Of a stretch of DNA of 40,182 nt, positions 1 through 10,371 are shown in pieces. The notes beneath the pieces were generated by a model, which was not told where the DNA came from, did not search any database, and worked only from the letters and a program-made list of their open reading frames with translations. How positions within the stretch are numbered: position 1 is the stretch's first letter; each line of letters begins with the position of its first letter. Source of the DNA: Gnetum montanum. Lineage: Eukaryota; Streptophyta; Gnetopsida; Gnetales; Gnetaceae. The translations under genes were made by a program, and so were the position numbers. The stretch is taken from the NCBI GenBank assembly GCA_015680685.1, contig MNCI01011117.1, positions 165,718 through 205,899 of the forward strand. Direction: 5' to 3'.

Positions 1-482
1 TCAGTATTCGTTCCCACTTGCCGTTCACACTTTGAATCAATGCAACACTACTAGGATTACCAAACGCTATTCGTTACTGGGATTACCAAGCGTAACGCAT
101 GTGCTCGAAGCGGTCGTACTGAATGCACTTAACTATGAGAGTTGAGGGTTGAGGGAGATTAAGTCCTTAAGAAAGCATGTAAACATTTAACAATAATTAA
201 AGTCCTATTTAGCTTAGTCCATATGTTGCAAGGTTTATCCAAAAGTTCATCTTTATTACTGTACACAATTGTGTGCTCAGGTACAGAATTGCTCAAATAA
301 AGATTCGTTCACTTTGAGACTCCTATTGCAAGCACATGGAAATTATTCTAACTCTAGAATGGTAAAATGGCAAGAGTTTGGCTAAGTTCTAGATCTAGAT
401 GGAAAAACAAGGGATAGCCACCTCTCATTTATAGAACTAGCGACAGGCTGCGATATTGTGTATGCGATATAGCGTCCCATCA
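1..482 (-). repeat. 3' LTR of element E, partial
   Basis: It matches the U3 and R part of the other minus-oriented LTRs here (4321-4893, 24540-25080, 30440-30986), including the stretches around GGGATTACCAAGCG and CACATGGAAATTATTC. The minus-strand TATA box is the complement of 428-433. It ends at 482 in CCCATCA, directly followed by the polypurine tract, so the LTR begins with TGATGGG on the minus strand. The U5 end lies beyond the window start. Confidence 0.9.
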
Positions 483-494
483 TACCCCCATGAC
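483..494 (-). other. Polypurine tract of element E
   Basis: The minus strand reads TCATGGGGGTA immediately before the 3' LTR. The same tract borders the 3' LTRs of A (11281-11291) and B (25081-25090). It would prime plus-strand DNA synthesis. Confidence 0.85.
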
Positions 495-1683
495 TGAATG
501 AAAACTCATCCTCGAGTTCCTTACAAAATATTGGGAAGGTATGGGATTATTGACTTGAATAGAACTAATGGTGAATGGGATGACATGTGAATGGATCATC
601 ATCATAAAACATGACAAAACTAGTGTTCATGACAACAAGAGTGAACACTATGTACATTTGACATCCAGCCTTATTTGGTAGTTGAGAGAGAGAGAGNNNN
701 NNNNNNNNNNNNNNNNNNNNGAGAGAGAGAGAGAGAGAGAGAAAGAAGTTTATTGCTGCCAACACCAAGATTGTGCCTTTTGCTTCTCATCTGTAAACGC
801 ACCGTCAATCTCCTTCCTTGCATAATTTCTTTAGCCTGATCCATTCCAAGTATTCCCTCCAAGTCCAATCCATTGTTGTATGATTGCCATCTGCACACAT
901 AACACAGTTGCATATTAGCAAGGGTAAATGAATCACACTACAGTTGATATCTTGTCTCAGTGTAAGGTTTATTGGCTAAGTTGTGATATGGCTGATGTGG
1001 ATTCTGGAGATGGAATAATGACGACTACCCAAGATGTAGGGGTTAGGAGAAAATCGAAAAAATTGGACCAGGATCCCCATGACTAATCATGAACCTCCGA
1101 TAGCGAGAGAATGGAAAAAGATAAGGAATAGGAAAGATGGAGAAAAAGGAACAATTGTAATGTTGATGAAATGGCTGATAGAGATGGAAATGAACAAAAT
1201 AGAAATTGATTGCGAAATGTTTAAGGGAAAGAAATTAATTGATGCACCAAATAGGAATGCCAGTGGGTCCTCCCTAAGGCAGGCTCATGCCCTTACTGCC
1301 CTGATATTCCCACATTCAAAGAGTCTATGGGCTTTGGAAATGTCATTTGGAAGCAGGAGTTAAAGTCTTAACCACAAGAGTTTACCAAAAAATAAAACAA
1401 TACGTCACCCAAAATATAGACTACTGATACAACTAGCAATGAGGTGAACAATGGAGGNTAGAATATAGACTACTAGCAATGAGGTGAACAATGGAGGAAG
1501 AATGTTGGAAAGGAGAGAATGGAATGAAGTCTCAAGAACAAGGTGATGTACAATCCCTTGTGTGTTCATAATTAATATGACTTAGTAGATCTCATTCCAA
1601 ATCCAGCCTCAAACAATCCACATCCAATGGCTTTGCATTAATACATTTGGCCAATCCATCCACCCAAGGTAACAAGAATGTTG
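495..1683 (-). other. 3' accessory segment of element E, between gag remnant and polypurine tract
   Basis: This stretch of about 1.2 kb is shared with element B (25091-25870) and in part with A (10981-11280), so it belongs to the element family. I recognise no protein. On the minus strand a short frame (about 913 to 745) has a counterpart in B (25462-25226). It is preceded in E by a good plant-like 3' splice context: GCTAAT, then a T/G-rich stretch and GTGTGCAG at about 889-896. In Athila elements a downstream env-like frame is expressed from a spliced RNA, so a remnant of such a frame is possible. A captured host fragment is the alternative. Nothing proves either. A 24-N gap (697-720) and one N (1458) lie inside. 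Confidence 0.55.
684..742. repeat. (GA)n microsatellite containing a 24-N gap
   Basis: GA dinucleotides flank 24 unknown bases (697-720), so true repeat length is unknown. The equivalent site in B (25284-25307) is a short GA-rich tract and in A (11085-11096) a CT-rich tract, so the microsatellite grew from an element-encoded purine tract. Confidence 0.95.
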
Positions 1684-1723
1684 ATCATTTGAGGCTCTCA
1701 TTTTCTTTTTTTAGAAATAATAG

Positions 1724-3890
1724 AAAGTTGTGGGGTCATGTGACTGATAGAGTCACTTGGAGAAATCAGCTACTGCATATAATAGCCATATGGATCTAGT
1801 TGTCGATAAGGGTATTGTTGCCTAGGCGGTGGCATCCTCCATGACTGTGGGTATTACCACTGCTAGTTTTGCTTGATAGGTTGTGGTGGAGTTTCACTTG
1901 AATAATACATTAAGGGTTGGTGGAACTACCTTGGGTTACCTTGGGGATAAGGTAACCTTCAAGGTGCTTGTCATTTGTTAAGTCTTGAGTTGAGTGCATA
2001 CACCCCGGATTCTTGCAGATGTGAGATTATTGGGGAACATCCTTTAGGATGGTCATATTGGAAGATCTCACATCCACTGTTATTATCTGTATCAGAGTCC
2101 ACAACCTCATCGGTCATAGTCATTTTTCCCTTACCCTTGTTATGTGCATGGTCTAAGTCTCTCCTCTTTTTCTTATCATGGTCACTACTTCGCTTCTTAG
2201 ACTCCTCTATGATTTTTAAAATAGTTTCAAATCTATTGTCTAAGGAGTTCCAAATTTAATCTACCTTAGTCGACACTTTGGTTGTTAGCAAGGTTTTTCT
2301 ATTCATCAAGTCTTCGAGTGGTGACTCATCCTCTTCCTCACAGAATCTTACTCCTCTCTTTCAGAGGGAAGGATAACGATTATATTCTTGCATGCTTTCT
2401 CTTTTGCATAGCTCCCCTTCTTCCTTAGCTACTTGCTCCAACAATCTATGCACCTCATGGAACCTAACCTCAGATAATCTTCCTTGGGCATATGTTCCAA
2501 GGGTTCTCCTAGTTTTGTGCCTAAGCCCATCTACGAGATGGTAGAGTTGATCTCATTGTGCGTAACCATGGCCCAGGCAACGATGTAACAGTGCATAATA
2601 TCTACCCATCATAGCATCCAAGGGTTCATGGTTACCCTGCTTCCATCCTTGGATCTATTTCCACAAGTTGGACACTCTGGAGTACGTTTGATACTTATTG
2701 TTAAATACTTCTAGCATCGTACTCCACCATCTAATAGATTCCGGTTTTAAGGACCGGTACTAACTTTCCGCTTCTTTTATGAGTGTCCTTAGGAACAACT
2801 TTAACTTCTGCCACTCGTTTGCAATATTTTGCAAGACATAGGCATCATGAAATTCCTGTAAGTGATTCTACGGATCAATGTTGTATCCCCCCTCAAATCG
2901 TGGGATATTATTCATGTCTAGTCTCTTGATTCGACTATCTTTTTGGTGCCTTGTAGGTATTCTAATAGCCTCCGTAATGTCTAACATACTTTCGATTGCA
3001 AGTAGGGGTTCTTCGTTGTCATTCCTGTCATGGCATCTATGATACCTACGTTGTTCCCTACTTTTCCTTCTACCATGCCTTGATTCTCTCGAATGCCCTC
3101 GTCCTCACTCTCGACTCTCTCATCGAGGTTTCTCACTATGCTCACCTTTATCCTCATGGTTGTGTTCCTTGTGAGTACACCCTAATGTGGAAGGAGAGGG
3201 TGAATGATGCAATGAAGGTGAAGAAGAAGGGGAACCATTTCCATGATGATGTTTCTTACCTTCTCTTTGGTGGTTACGGTCCCAATCGTGATGACGATTC
3301 GAATGCTCACCCTTGTCATGGGTTTATGTTCCCTTATTGAGCACTTGGTGTTCATGGGGATCAGAACCAAGGTTATGAGTCATGGAGTGTAGGTTCTGAT
3401 ACCCCACCTCCTCACCATCATTAGGAGGGGGAACATCATTCGATGGGGAACTTGTTATAACTGGTTCACGATCTCCAATATCGCTTAGGACGTGCAGGAC
3501 CCCTTTACCCTTCAATGATGTATGGTAGCTCTCCTACCTCGAGTCCCTTAAACATTGTGCCGCTATGGGATGGTAATTCCTTGTGTCATAATCACATACA
3601 ACATATTTAGTGTATAGTTGCATCATGTCTATCTGTGCAAGAGCATGAAGGAGCATGTTAGGGACTGCACGATTTGGAGGTAACACTATGTTACCTTGCA
3701 AATCTCGCCAACGCAGTTGTTCATCCTGATGGAGGATAAAGGTAAACTTGGGTATATACTCATCATGATGGGTATACACTACCCGATACTATTGAGGAAC
3801 TGGCAATTCTTGGTTATGTATGTTGTGCCACCGACTGTCTCTTATGTGATCCCTAGGTGGTGAAGTGCTTTTATGAGAAGAAGAAGACAT
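1724..3890 (-). pseudogene. gag remnant of element E
   Basis: Gag would form the virus-like particle and package element RNA. The start at 3890 matches the start in A (7066) and B (30013). The N-terminal part (3779-3534) contains LRWRDLQGNIVLPPN. It is followed by a His/Ser/Arg-rich linker (about 3515-3050), then a retrotransposon-gag core (about 2900-2400) with the LFNDKYQTYSR-type segment seen in A. A zinc knuckle (about 2035-2080) has two cysteines replaced, by Phe and Ser. Several stops and frameshifts break the frame. The reading stops near 1724 in the C-terminal Pro/Gln/Tyr-rich tail, where the deletion that removed protease and pol begins. Confidence 0.85.
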
Positions 3891-4016
3891 TGTTATCTTG
3901 TCGGTGTGCTATTGACCGTTGTTTAAATTTTCTTCTGATTAACCCTAAGGGTTCGTTTAAGCTTCCCAACAATGTGGATGATTTCCTATGTTCTACTTAG
4001 CGCACAAACAACTTAG

Positions 4017-4034
4017 TCCCTGACAATGACGCTA
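4017..4034 (-). other. Primer-binding site of element E (tRNA-Asp type)
   Basis: It lies one base inside the 5' LTR. From memory of the plant tRNA-Asp 3' end, 13 of 18 bases are complementary and all five differences are transitions. A tRNA-Asp primer is typical of Athila elements. Confidence 0.75.
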
Positions 4035-4035
4035 A

Positions 4036-4893
4036 TGATGAGTGGCGAGGTACCCCTACACTCAACCATACAAATACGAGTGTTTTCATGTGCAATCCGG
4101 TGGAACTCCGCAGACTAAGTGCCTACACGCCTTATGGAACACCTAAGTTTAATCAATCATTGTCCTCCCAAGCTTACTTGTATTTGTCACGGTTGTATGG
4201 TTAAGTAAGCTTGAGGCATGTGATTTTTATATCTTTTATGTTTTTATCACCTATGCTAATAGAGGAAAGGGTGAAGAAACTAAGTAACTAACTTTCACTA
4301 ACTAAACTCTAATCGGCCTAGCATCAGTATCCATTCCCACTTGCCATTCACACCCTAAACCAATGTAATGCTACTGGGATTATCAAATGCTATTCGTTAT
4401 TGGGATTACCAAGCGTAACGCACGTGCTCAAAGTGGTCATACTGAATGCACTTAACTATGAGAGTTGAGGGTTGAGGGAGATTAAGTCCTTATGAAAGAA
4501 TTTAAAAATTTAACAATAATTAAAGTCCTATTTAGCTTAGCCCATATGCTGTAAGGTTTATCCAAAAGTTCATCTTTATTTCCGTACATAATTGTGTGCT
4601 TAGGTATAGAATTGCTTGAATAAAGATTCGTTCACTTTGAGACTCCTACGGCGGGCACATGGAAATTATTCTAACTTTGGAATAGTAAAATGGCAAGAGT
4701 TTGGCTAAGGTCTAGATTTATATGGGAAAATAAGGGAAAGCTGCCTCTTATTTATAGAACTGGTGACAGGTTGCGATATCGTGTACGTGATATCGCAGGG
4801 GCCGACACAATATAGTGGCCCATGCAATATCGTGTACGCAATATCGTAGGGGCTGACGTGATATCGTGGCCCATGCGATATCATGTCCCATCA
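4036..4893 (-). repeat. 5' LTR of element E
   Basis: It has TG...CA termini (TGATG at 4036, CATCA ending at 4893) and 858 bp. The minus-strand TATA box TATAAATAAG is the complement of 4747-4756. Upstream of it (4773-4893) are two copies of a 51-bp unit plus a partial third. Confidence 0.92.
4773..4893 (-). promoter_or_regulatory. GATATC-core array in the U3 of element E 5' LTR
   Basis: Seven sites with a GATATC-like core start at 4775, 4789, 4809, 4826, 4840, 4860 and 4877. The spacings are 14, 20, 17, 14, 20 and 17 bp, so the whole is a 51-bp tandem unit (4773-4823, 4824-4874, partial 4875-4893). Pairs 14 bp apart consist of GCGATATCGC-like halves around GTAC, which makes a 24-bp palindrome. 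The array lies directly upstream of the TATA box, where enhancer sites are expected. Confidence 0.7.
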
Positions 4894-4897
4894 ATTT

Positions 4898-5044
4898 CCC
4901 ATGGTTTTGGCCTCTTATTTTCATTACCTATCATTTTGGCTACTTTTTTTCACCACCCATGGTTTTGGTTGCTTATTTCATTACCTGTGGTTTTCATTGC
5001 TTATTTTCTTTGACCATGGATTTTCGATGCTTGTTTTCTCCTCG
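4898..5044. repeat. Degenerate 29-30 bp tandem repeat, about five units
   Basis: Units of the form CCATGGTTTTGG, then a T-rich GCTTATTTTCATTAC stretch, recur from the E target duplication to about 5044. They are diverged from each other. The short open frames across them repeat the same peptide and are not likely genes. Confidence 0.7.
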
Positions 5045-5059
5045 TTTTAGAAACCATAT

Positions 5060-5287
5060 CCCATGGTGATGCCTATATAAAGATCATTTGGGTCCCATCA
5101 TCTCACATTTCACTCAACTTTAATCAAGCTCATTACATTCTAAGCTCATCCCTATCATGCACCAAGTCCAAGTCTCGCATCACATGCTTTTTTGGGATTC
5201 ATAGAAGGCATCAGATGTAAAATAAAAATTGATTCTGGGTAACTTGGGAAGACCTTAAGAAGATTTTGGAAAACCTTCTAGCACAAG
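5060..5287 (+). promoter_or_regulatory. Possible promoter and first exon of an unidentified transcript
   Basis: CTATATAAAG at 5073-5082 is a good TATA box. A C/A-rich leader-like stretch follows, then a donor-like AA|GTAAGAAAG at 5286/5287. No protein is recognised. It may be the promoter of an old gene or of another diverged LTR. Low certainty. Confidence 0.3.
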
Positions 5288-5462
5288 TAAGAAAGATTAA
5301 TCTATTTTCCTTTTTATGTAGTTGTCCTATTTTTTTGTAGATCCTGTAAGAAATCTCATTTTAGTGTTCTTTTTGTATGATTCTCCTATTTTGTTATAGA
5401 TCCTATAAGAGAGATTATTTTATTTTTTTCCTTCTTATGTGACTATTCTAATTTGATTTATG
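5287..5462 (+). repeat. 59-bp tandem repeat, three units, intron-like
   Basis: Units start at 5287, 5346 and 5405, exactly 59 bp apart. Units 1 and 2 begin GTAAGAAA and end T-rich...TAGATCCT. Unit 3 begins ATAAGAGA and is more diverged. Confidence 0.75.
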
Positions 5463-6112
5463 TTGTTATCCTTTCGTATTCCCTCTTTCTACTTTTCCAT
5501 TTTCTTCTATGATGTTGAATTCTATGTTGAGATGTCACTAAATTTTTTTAAGATTATGTATAAACCTCCTTCCAACTTTTATGTGTATTTGAAATTGTGA
5601 AAATTTTTCTCATATATTTTATGATTATTTTGATCACCCTTTAACATGATTTAGCTTATGGTAAGAATTTTGAGGAATTTAAGATTTTATGGATTTTTAG
5701 CCATTTTTGGCATCCTTTGGACATTTGAAATAAAATAATCATGTTTGCATGATTGATTTTGCTCAGTTGATAGTAGGAACATGAATCCTTTCAATGCTCT
5801 TGTCTAGATGCAATAGTAGAGTGTTCTTTAGAGCGATCCATCCCACAAGAACAAGGATTGTTGGATGGATTTCCTACCCTAGATTTTGGTTTGTAAGTTT
5901 ATGTAAGGCTATGGATTTAGCTGAGACCATGGAACTAAGCAGTTGAGTCTAGTGGTATGTGGTGAGGCATAGACAAGACCTATCCTTCTAATGATACACG
6001 TGCCTTGACCATCGAGGATGTTAGTAGTAAGGCTATTATCAAGACCCAACCATGAATGACTTGTTTGGGATCACGAGGCTAATTCAATGATAGTAGTAAG
6101 GTTATTGCAAGA
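5463..6112. other. Unidentified DNA left of element A
   Basis: AT-rich without a supported gene. The end part repeats TAGTAGTAAGG twice (near 6029 and 6091). It is the left half of the target of element A and continues at 12085. Confidence 0.6.
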
Positions 6113-6117
6113 ATTGT

Positions 6118-6919
6118 TGATGAGCCACGATATCGCGTATGCGATATGGCATCGTTCCCTGCGATATCGCGTATGCAATATTGCAGCTCGTCACCAGTTC
6201 TATAAATAAGAGGCGACCTTCCCTTGTTTCTCCATCTAGATCTAAACCTTAGGCAAACTCTAGCAGTTTTTCCATTCCAGAGTTAGAATAATTTCCATGT
6301 GCCTGTAGTAGGAGTCTCAAAGTGAACAGATCTTTATTCGAGCAATTTTGTACCTGAACACACAATTTTGTACGACAATAAAGATGAACTTTCTGATAAA
6401 CCTTGCAACATATGGATTAAGCTAAATAGGACTTTAATTATTGTTAAATGTTTAAATTATTTCTTAGGCAATTAATCTCTCTAAACCCTTAACTCTCCTA
6501 GTTAAGTGCATTCAGTACGATTGCTTTGAGCACGTGCGCTACGCTTGGTAACACAGTAACGAATAGTGTTTAGTAATCCCAGTAGTGTTGCACTAGTTCA
6601 GGATGTGAATGGCAAGTGGGAATGGATACTAATGCTAGGATGATTAGAGCTTAGTTAGTGAAAGATAGTTACTTAGTCTCTTCACCCTTTCCCCTCTTAG
6701 CATAGGTGATAAAAAGATAAAAGACATAAAAATCACATGCCTCAAGCTTAGTTAACCATACAACCGTGACAAATATAAGTAAGCTTGGGAAGATAGTGAT
6801 TAATTAACCTTAAGTGTTCCATAAGGCACATAAGCACTTAGTCCTTGGAGTTTGACCGGATCACGCATGTAATGCTTGTATTCGTATGGTTGCATGTAGG
6901 GGTACCTCACCACTCATCA
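6118..6919 (+). repeat. 5' LTR of element A
   Basis: 802 bp, TGATG...CATCA, with TATA box TATAAATAAG at 6201-6210. GATATC-like cores start at 6129, 6143, 6163 and 6177 (spacings 14, 20, 14), so the last core is 24 bp upstream of the TATA box. A stretch after the TATA contains the conserved CAGAGTTAGAATAATTTCC. Confidence 0.93.
6127..6186 (+). promoter_or_regulatory. GATATC-core palindrome array in the U3 of element A
   Basis: Two double sites (from 6127 and 6161-6184) each consist of GCGATATCGC-like halves around GTAT. Decay is visible as CpG to TpG/CpA changes, for example GCAATATTGC. The 3' LTR keeps only one and a half double sites (cores 11303, 11323, 11337). Confidence 0.7.
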
Positions 6920-6920
6920 T

Positions 6921-6938
6921 TGGCATCATTTCTGGGGA
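6921..6938 (+). other. Primer-binding site of element A (tRNA-Asp type)
   Basis: It begins TGGC one base after the 5' LTR. By my recollection of plant tRNA-Asp, 13 of 18 bases match its 3'-end complement. Confidence 0.75.
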
Positions 6939-7065
6939 CTTAGTTATTTGTGCACTAAGTAGAACATAGGAAATCATCCACATCGTTGGGAAGCTTAAAT
7001 GAACCCTTAGGGTCAATCAGAAGAAAAATTAAACAATGGTCAATAACACACGAAACAAGACAACA

Positions 7066-9412
7066 ATGTCTTCTTCTTCTTCCCACAAAAGCACTTCACC
7101 ACCTAGGGATCACACTAGAGACAGTCGGCGACACAACATACATAACCAAAACCCACCAGTTCCTTAACAATTCAGTGTGGTATATATTCATCATGATGAA
7201 TATGTACCCGAATTTACCTTATCTTCCATCAAGATGAACAACTATGATGGAGAGACTTTGAGGGTAACATAGTGTTGCCTTCAGACAGAGTCGTCCCCTA
7301 CATGCTCCTTCATGCCCTTGCACGAATAGCCATGTCACAATTATACGTTGAGTATGTTGCATGTGATTATGGCACAAGGGAGTACCATCCCATAGAAGTG
7401 CAACGTCAACGAGACTCGCAGTAGGAGAGTTACCATGCATCGTTGAAGGATAAAGGGCCCTACAATGTCCCGCATGTTCTAAGTGAAATTGGAGATGGTG
7501 AACTAGTTATAATAGGTTCTCCATCAAATGATGTTAACCCTCCTGATGATGGTGAGGAGGTGGGGTATCAGAACCTACACTCCATGATTCACAACCCTAG
7601 TTCTGATCCCCATGAACATCAAGTGTTCAATGAGGGAACAAAAACATATGACAAGGGCGGGCATTTGGATCGTCATCATGATCGGGGCTGTAACCGCCAA
7701 AGAGAAGGTAAGAAACATCATCATGGTGATGGTTCCCCTTCTTCTTCACCTTCATTTCCTCATTCACTCTCTCCTTCCACATCAGAACATACTCACAAGA
7801 AACCCAACCGTGAGGATAATGGTAAGCATAATGAGAACCCTCAACGAGAGAGTCGAGAGCGAGGACGAGGGCATTCTAGAGAATCAAGGCATAGAAGAAG
7901 GGAAAGTAGGGAACNCCTTGCAGAATATTGGAAATGACTGGCAAAAGTTAAAGTTGTTTCCAAGGACACTCATAAAGGAAACAGAAAGTTGGTACCAGTC
8001 CTTAGAACCAGAATCTATTAGACGGTGGAGTACGATGCTAGAACTATTTAATGATAAGTATCAAACGTACTCCAGAGTGTCCAACTTGTGAAAATAGATC
8101 CAAGGATGGAAGCAGGATGATCATGAACCCTTGGATGTTGCCATGGGCCACTACTATGCACTATTACATCGTTGCCCGGGCCATGGTTACACATAACAGG
8201 ATCAACTACGCCATCTTGTAGATGGGCTTAGGCACGAAACTAGGAGAACCCTTGGAACATATGCCCAAGGGAGATTATTAGAGCTTAGGTCCCATGAGGT
8301 GCATAGATTGTTGGAGCAAGTAGCTAAGGAAGAAGAAGAGCTACATAAGAGAGAGAGTGCAGAAGAATATAACCGCGATTCTTCCCTTCAAAAGAGGGAA
8401 GTGAGATTTTATGAGGAGGAGGATGAGTCACCACTTGAAGAGTTGGTGAATAGAAAGAACTTACCACTTTAGAAGTTAACAACTGAAGTGTTGGCTAAGG
8501 TGGATCAAATATGAGACTCCTTACACAGTAGATTCAAAACCGTTCTCAAAATTGTAGAGGAGTCTAAGGAGCGAGGTAGTGACTATGATAAGAAAAAGAG
8601 GAGAAACTTAGACCATGCACGTAACAAAAGTAAGGGAAAAATGACTATCACTGAAGAGGTTGTGGATTCCAATACAGATGATGATGGTGGTTGTGAGATA
8701 TGTCAGTATGACCATCCCAAGGGATGTTGCTCAATAATCTCACATCTACAAGAGTCTAGGGTGTATGCACTCAACCCAAGACTTAACAAATGGCAAGCAC
8801 CTCGAAGGTTACCTTATCCCCAAGGAAATCCAAGGTAGTTTTATGAACCCTTAACGTATTATCCAAGTGGAACTTTGCCACAACCTGTTGAGCAACACCA
8901 GCAGTGGAAATACCCACAGTCATGGGGGATGCCACCGCCAAGTCAACAATACCCTTACTGGCAACCAGATCCATATGGCTATTATGTGTAGCAACTAGTT
9001 TCTCCAAGTGACTTTGTCAGTCATGTAACCCCACAACGTCACTACCAAGCTTGGGAGTATTCTAGGACTCCTTCTCCTAGGGGAGACACATCACATGCAT
9101 ACCATCCTCCGAATCCATTTGCGACTCTTACGCTGATAGCTCCACTACCACCCACTCCAACGATGCAAGGGGAACTCCCCACTCAACCGTAGCAACATAA
9201 TGCTCTAAGAGCTATGAAACTTCAACCCACTATTGGTTCTAACAACCATACAAAGAGAAGACCTTTCTTTAGAACCAAAATTCTAAACAAGCTCTCACAA
9301 CTACAAGCAGTTGAGCCTCAAAACACCTCTCCATCAAATAAGGCTTTGGAGCTCCCTTCAAACCAAAAATAGAGCTCAACACACATAGTTATGTTAACAC
9401 ATACCATCACTA
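7066..9412 (+). pseudogene. gag remnant of element A
   Basis: The start codon at 7066 opens a Ser-rich N-terminus that aligns with the gag starts of E and B. The linker (7443-7914) is rich in His, Ser and Arg, with RS/RE runs near its end. At 7915 a single N joins the linker to the gag core and about 200 bp present in F (36309-36513) are missing. The core (7916-8090) includes WYQSLEPESIRRW and LFNDKYQTYSR. A second block (8100-8340) has ALLHRCPGHGY and a Glu-rich helix. The zinc knuckle at 8692-8730 is CEIC-X3-H-X4-C with all four ligands kept. A Pro/Gln/Tyr-rich tail leads to the protease. In-frame stops occur in the tail and core. Confidence 0.88.
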
Positions 9413-9420
9413 ACTAGATA

Positions 9421-9924
9421 AAGGTGGGCCACCTTCCCAGGAAATTCTTTGATCCTGGAAGTCCCTTAATCTACCTCCAAGTCGCTGGGAAGGAACCACG
9501 TAAGGCTCTTCTTGACTCAGGTTCCAGAGTCAACTTAATATCACAAGAAATGTATAAAGCCTAAAACCTACCTCCACTAAAGAAGAGCAATATTTGATTA
9601 GAGCTGGTTGACTAGTCCATCACTGTCCCCTTGGAACTTGTGGAGGATGTCATTACCACTATGTGTGGGTGGTCATACCTAGCTGATTTCCTAGTGATAG
9701 AATTCAACAATAATAAAGGGGACTTCCCAATAATAATGGGAAGGGCATTGCTCAGCACCATAAACGCATGCCTAGGAATCTATGATCTTTCCTTGGAAAT
9801 ATCTAAGGAAAAAACTTATAGGAAGATCGAGAAGAAGAAGGTTCCATACATCACATACATTGATATTGAGGGTGATGGCGTACAGGAATGTTCAACACTT
9901 CTTGTATGCAACCGGTGTGCCTAG
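9421..9924 (+). pseudogene. Aspartic protease remnant of element A
   Basis: The family cleaves the Gag-Pol precursor. The start of the domain carries KVGHLPRKFFDPGSPLIYLQ and the active-site motif LLDSGS (Asp at 9513-9515). The end carries the flap-to-C-terminal IIMGRALLSTINACLGI and LSLEI typical of plant gypsy proteases. Stops after MYKA, in the middle and after about 9924 show it is dead. It probably continued from gag in the same frame. The catalytic DSG is intact here, unlike in B and C. Confidence 0.88.
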
Positions 9925-10335
9925 GAAACTAACATACAAAAGTGCCTATATGTAGCAACCACACAACAAGAAAACAACTAGTGGTTGATAGCTAATAAGG
10001 AGATCAACTCACCAACATGCATGGAACTAACTAGGGGAACAACTTGCAATCATGTCGAAGGCATAGATACACTAGAGCATGAGCGTCACCAACTTCCAAC
10101 CCTTAACCTGAAACATCAATTTGGAGAAGTTGGACACTTCTAAAAAATTTAAACAAATGCTCATTATTTTAGATATCTCCCTTCCAATTCAGTCATGGGG
10201 GAGATGGCCACTTACGCTGATCATTTGAGGCCCTCGGTTTCTTTTTAAGTTTTTTTTTTTACAAATTTTTGTTTTACAAATTTCTTTAACTTTTTTTTTG
10301 TTTTTGTTTTACAACATCGTTTGTAATTTTTATTT

Positions 10336-10371
<36 letters not shown>

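Larger units (their letters stand above)
1..4893 (-). mobile_element. Element E: Athila-like Ty3/gypsy derivative, pol deleted, 3' LTR cut by window edge
   Basis: On the minus strand the order is 5' LTR (4036-4893), tRNA-Asp-like primer site, gag, a 3' accessory segment, polypurine tract and 3' LTR (1-482, incomplete). Protease, RT, RNase H and integrase are absent: the gag-like sequence stops near 1724 and passes into the 3' segment. The 5 bp beyond the outer end of the 5' LTR are ATTTC (4894-4898). The matching target duplication would lie left of the window. The LTRs belong to the same family as A, B and F. It was probably mobilised with proteins of a complete relative; that is inference. 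Confidence 0.88.

Noticed and set aside
1079-1363. 94-residue plus-strand reading frame
   Set aside because: It runs antisense through the element E 3' accessory segment, has no domain, and its counterpart in B is not open.
4898-5069. Overlapping 63- and 67-residue frames with hydrophobic repeats
   Set aside because: They translate the T-rich 29-bp tandem repeat; one starts inside the LTR of E. No evidence of a gene.
7443-7914. Arg/Ser-rich frame resembling an SR splicing factor
   Set aside because: It is collinear with the gag linkers of E, B and F and lies between gag N-terminal and core parts.
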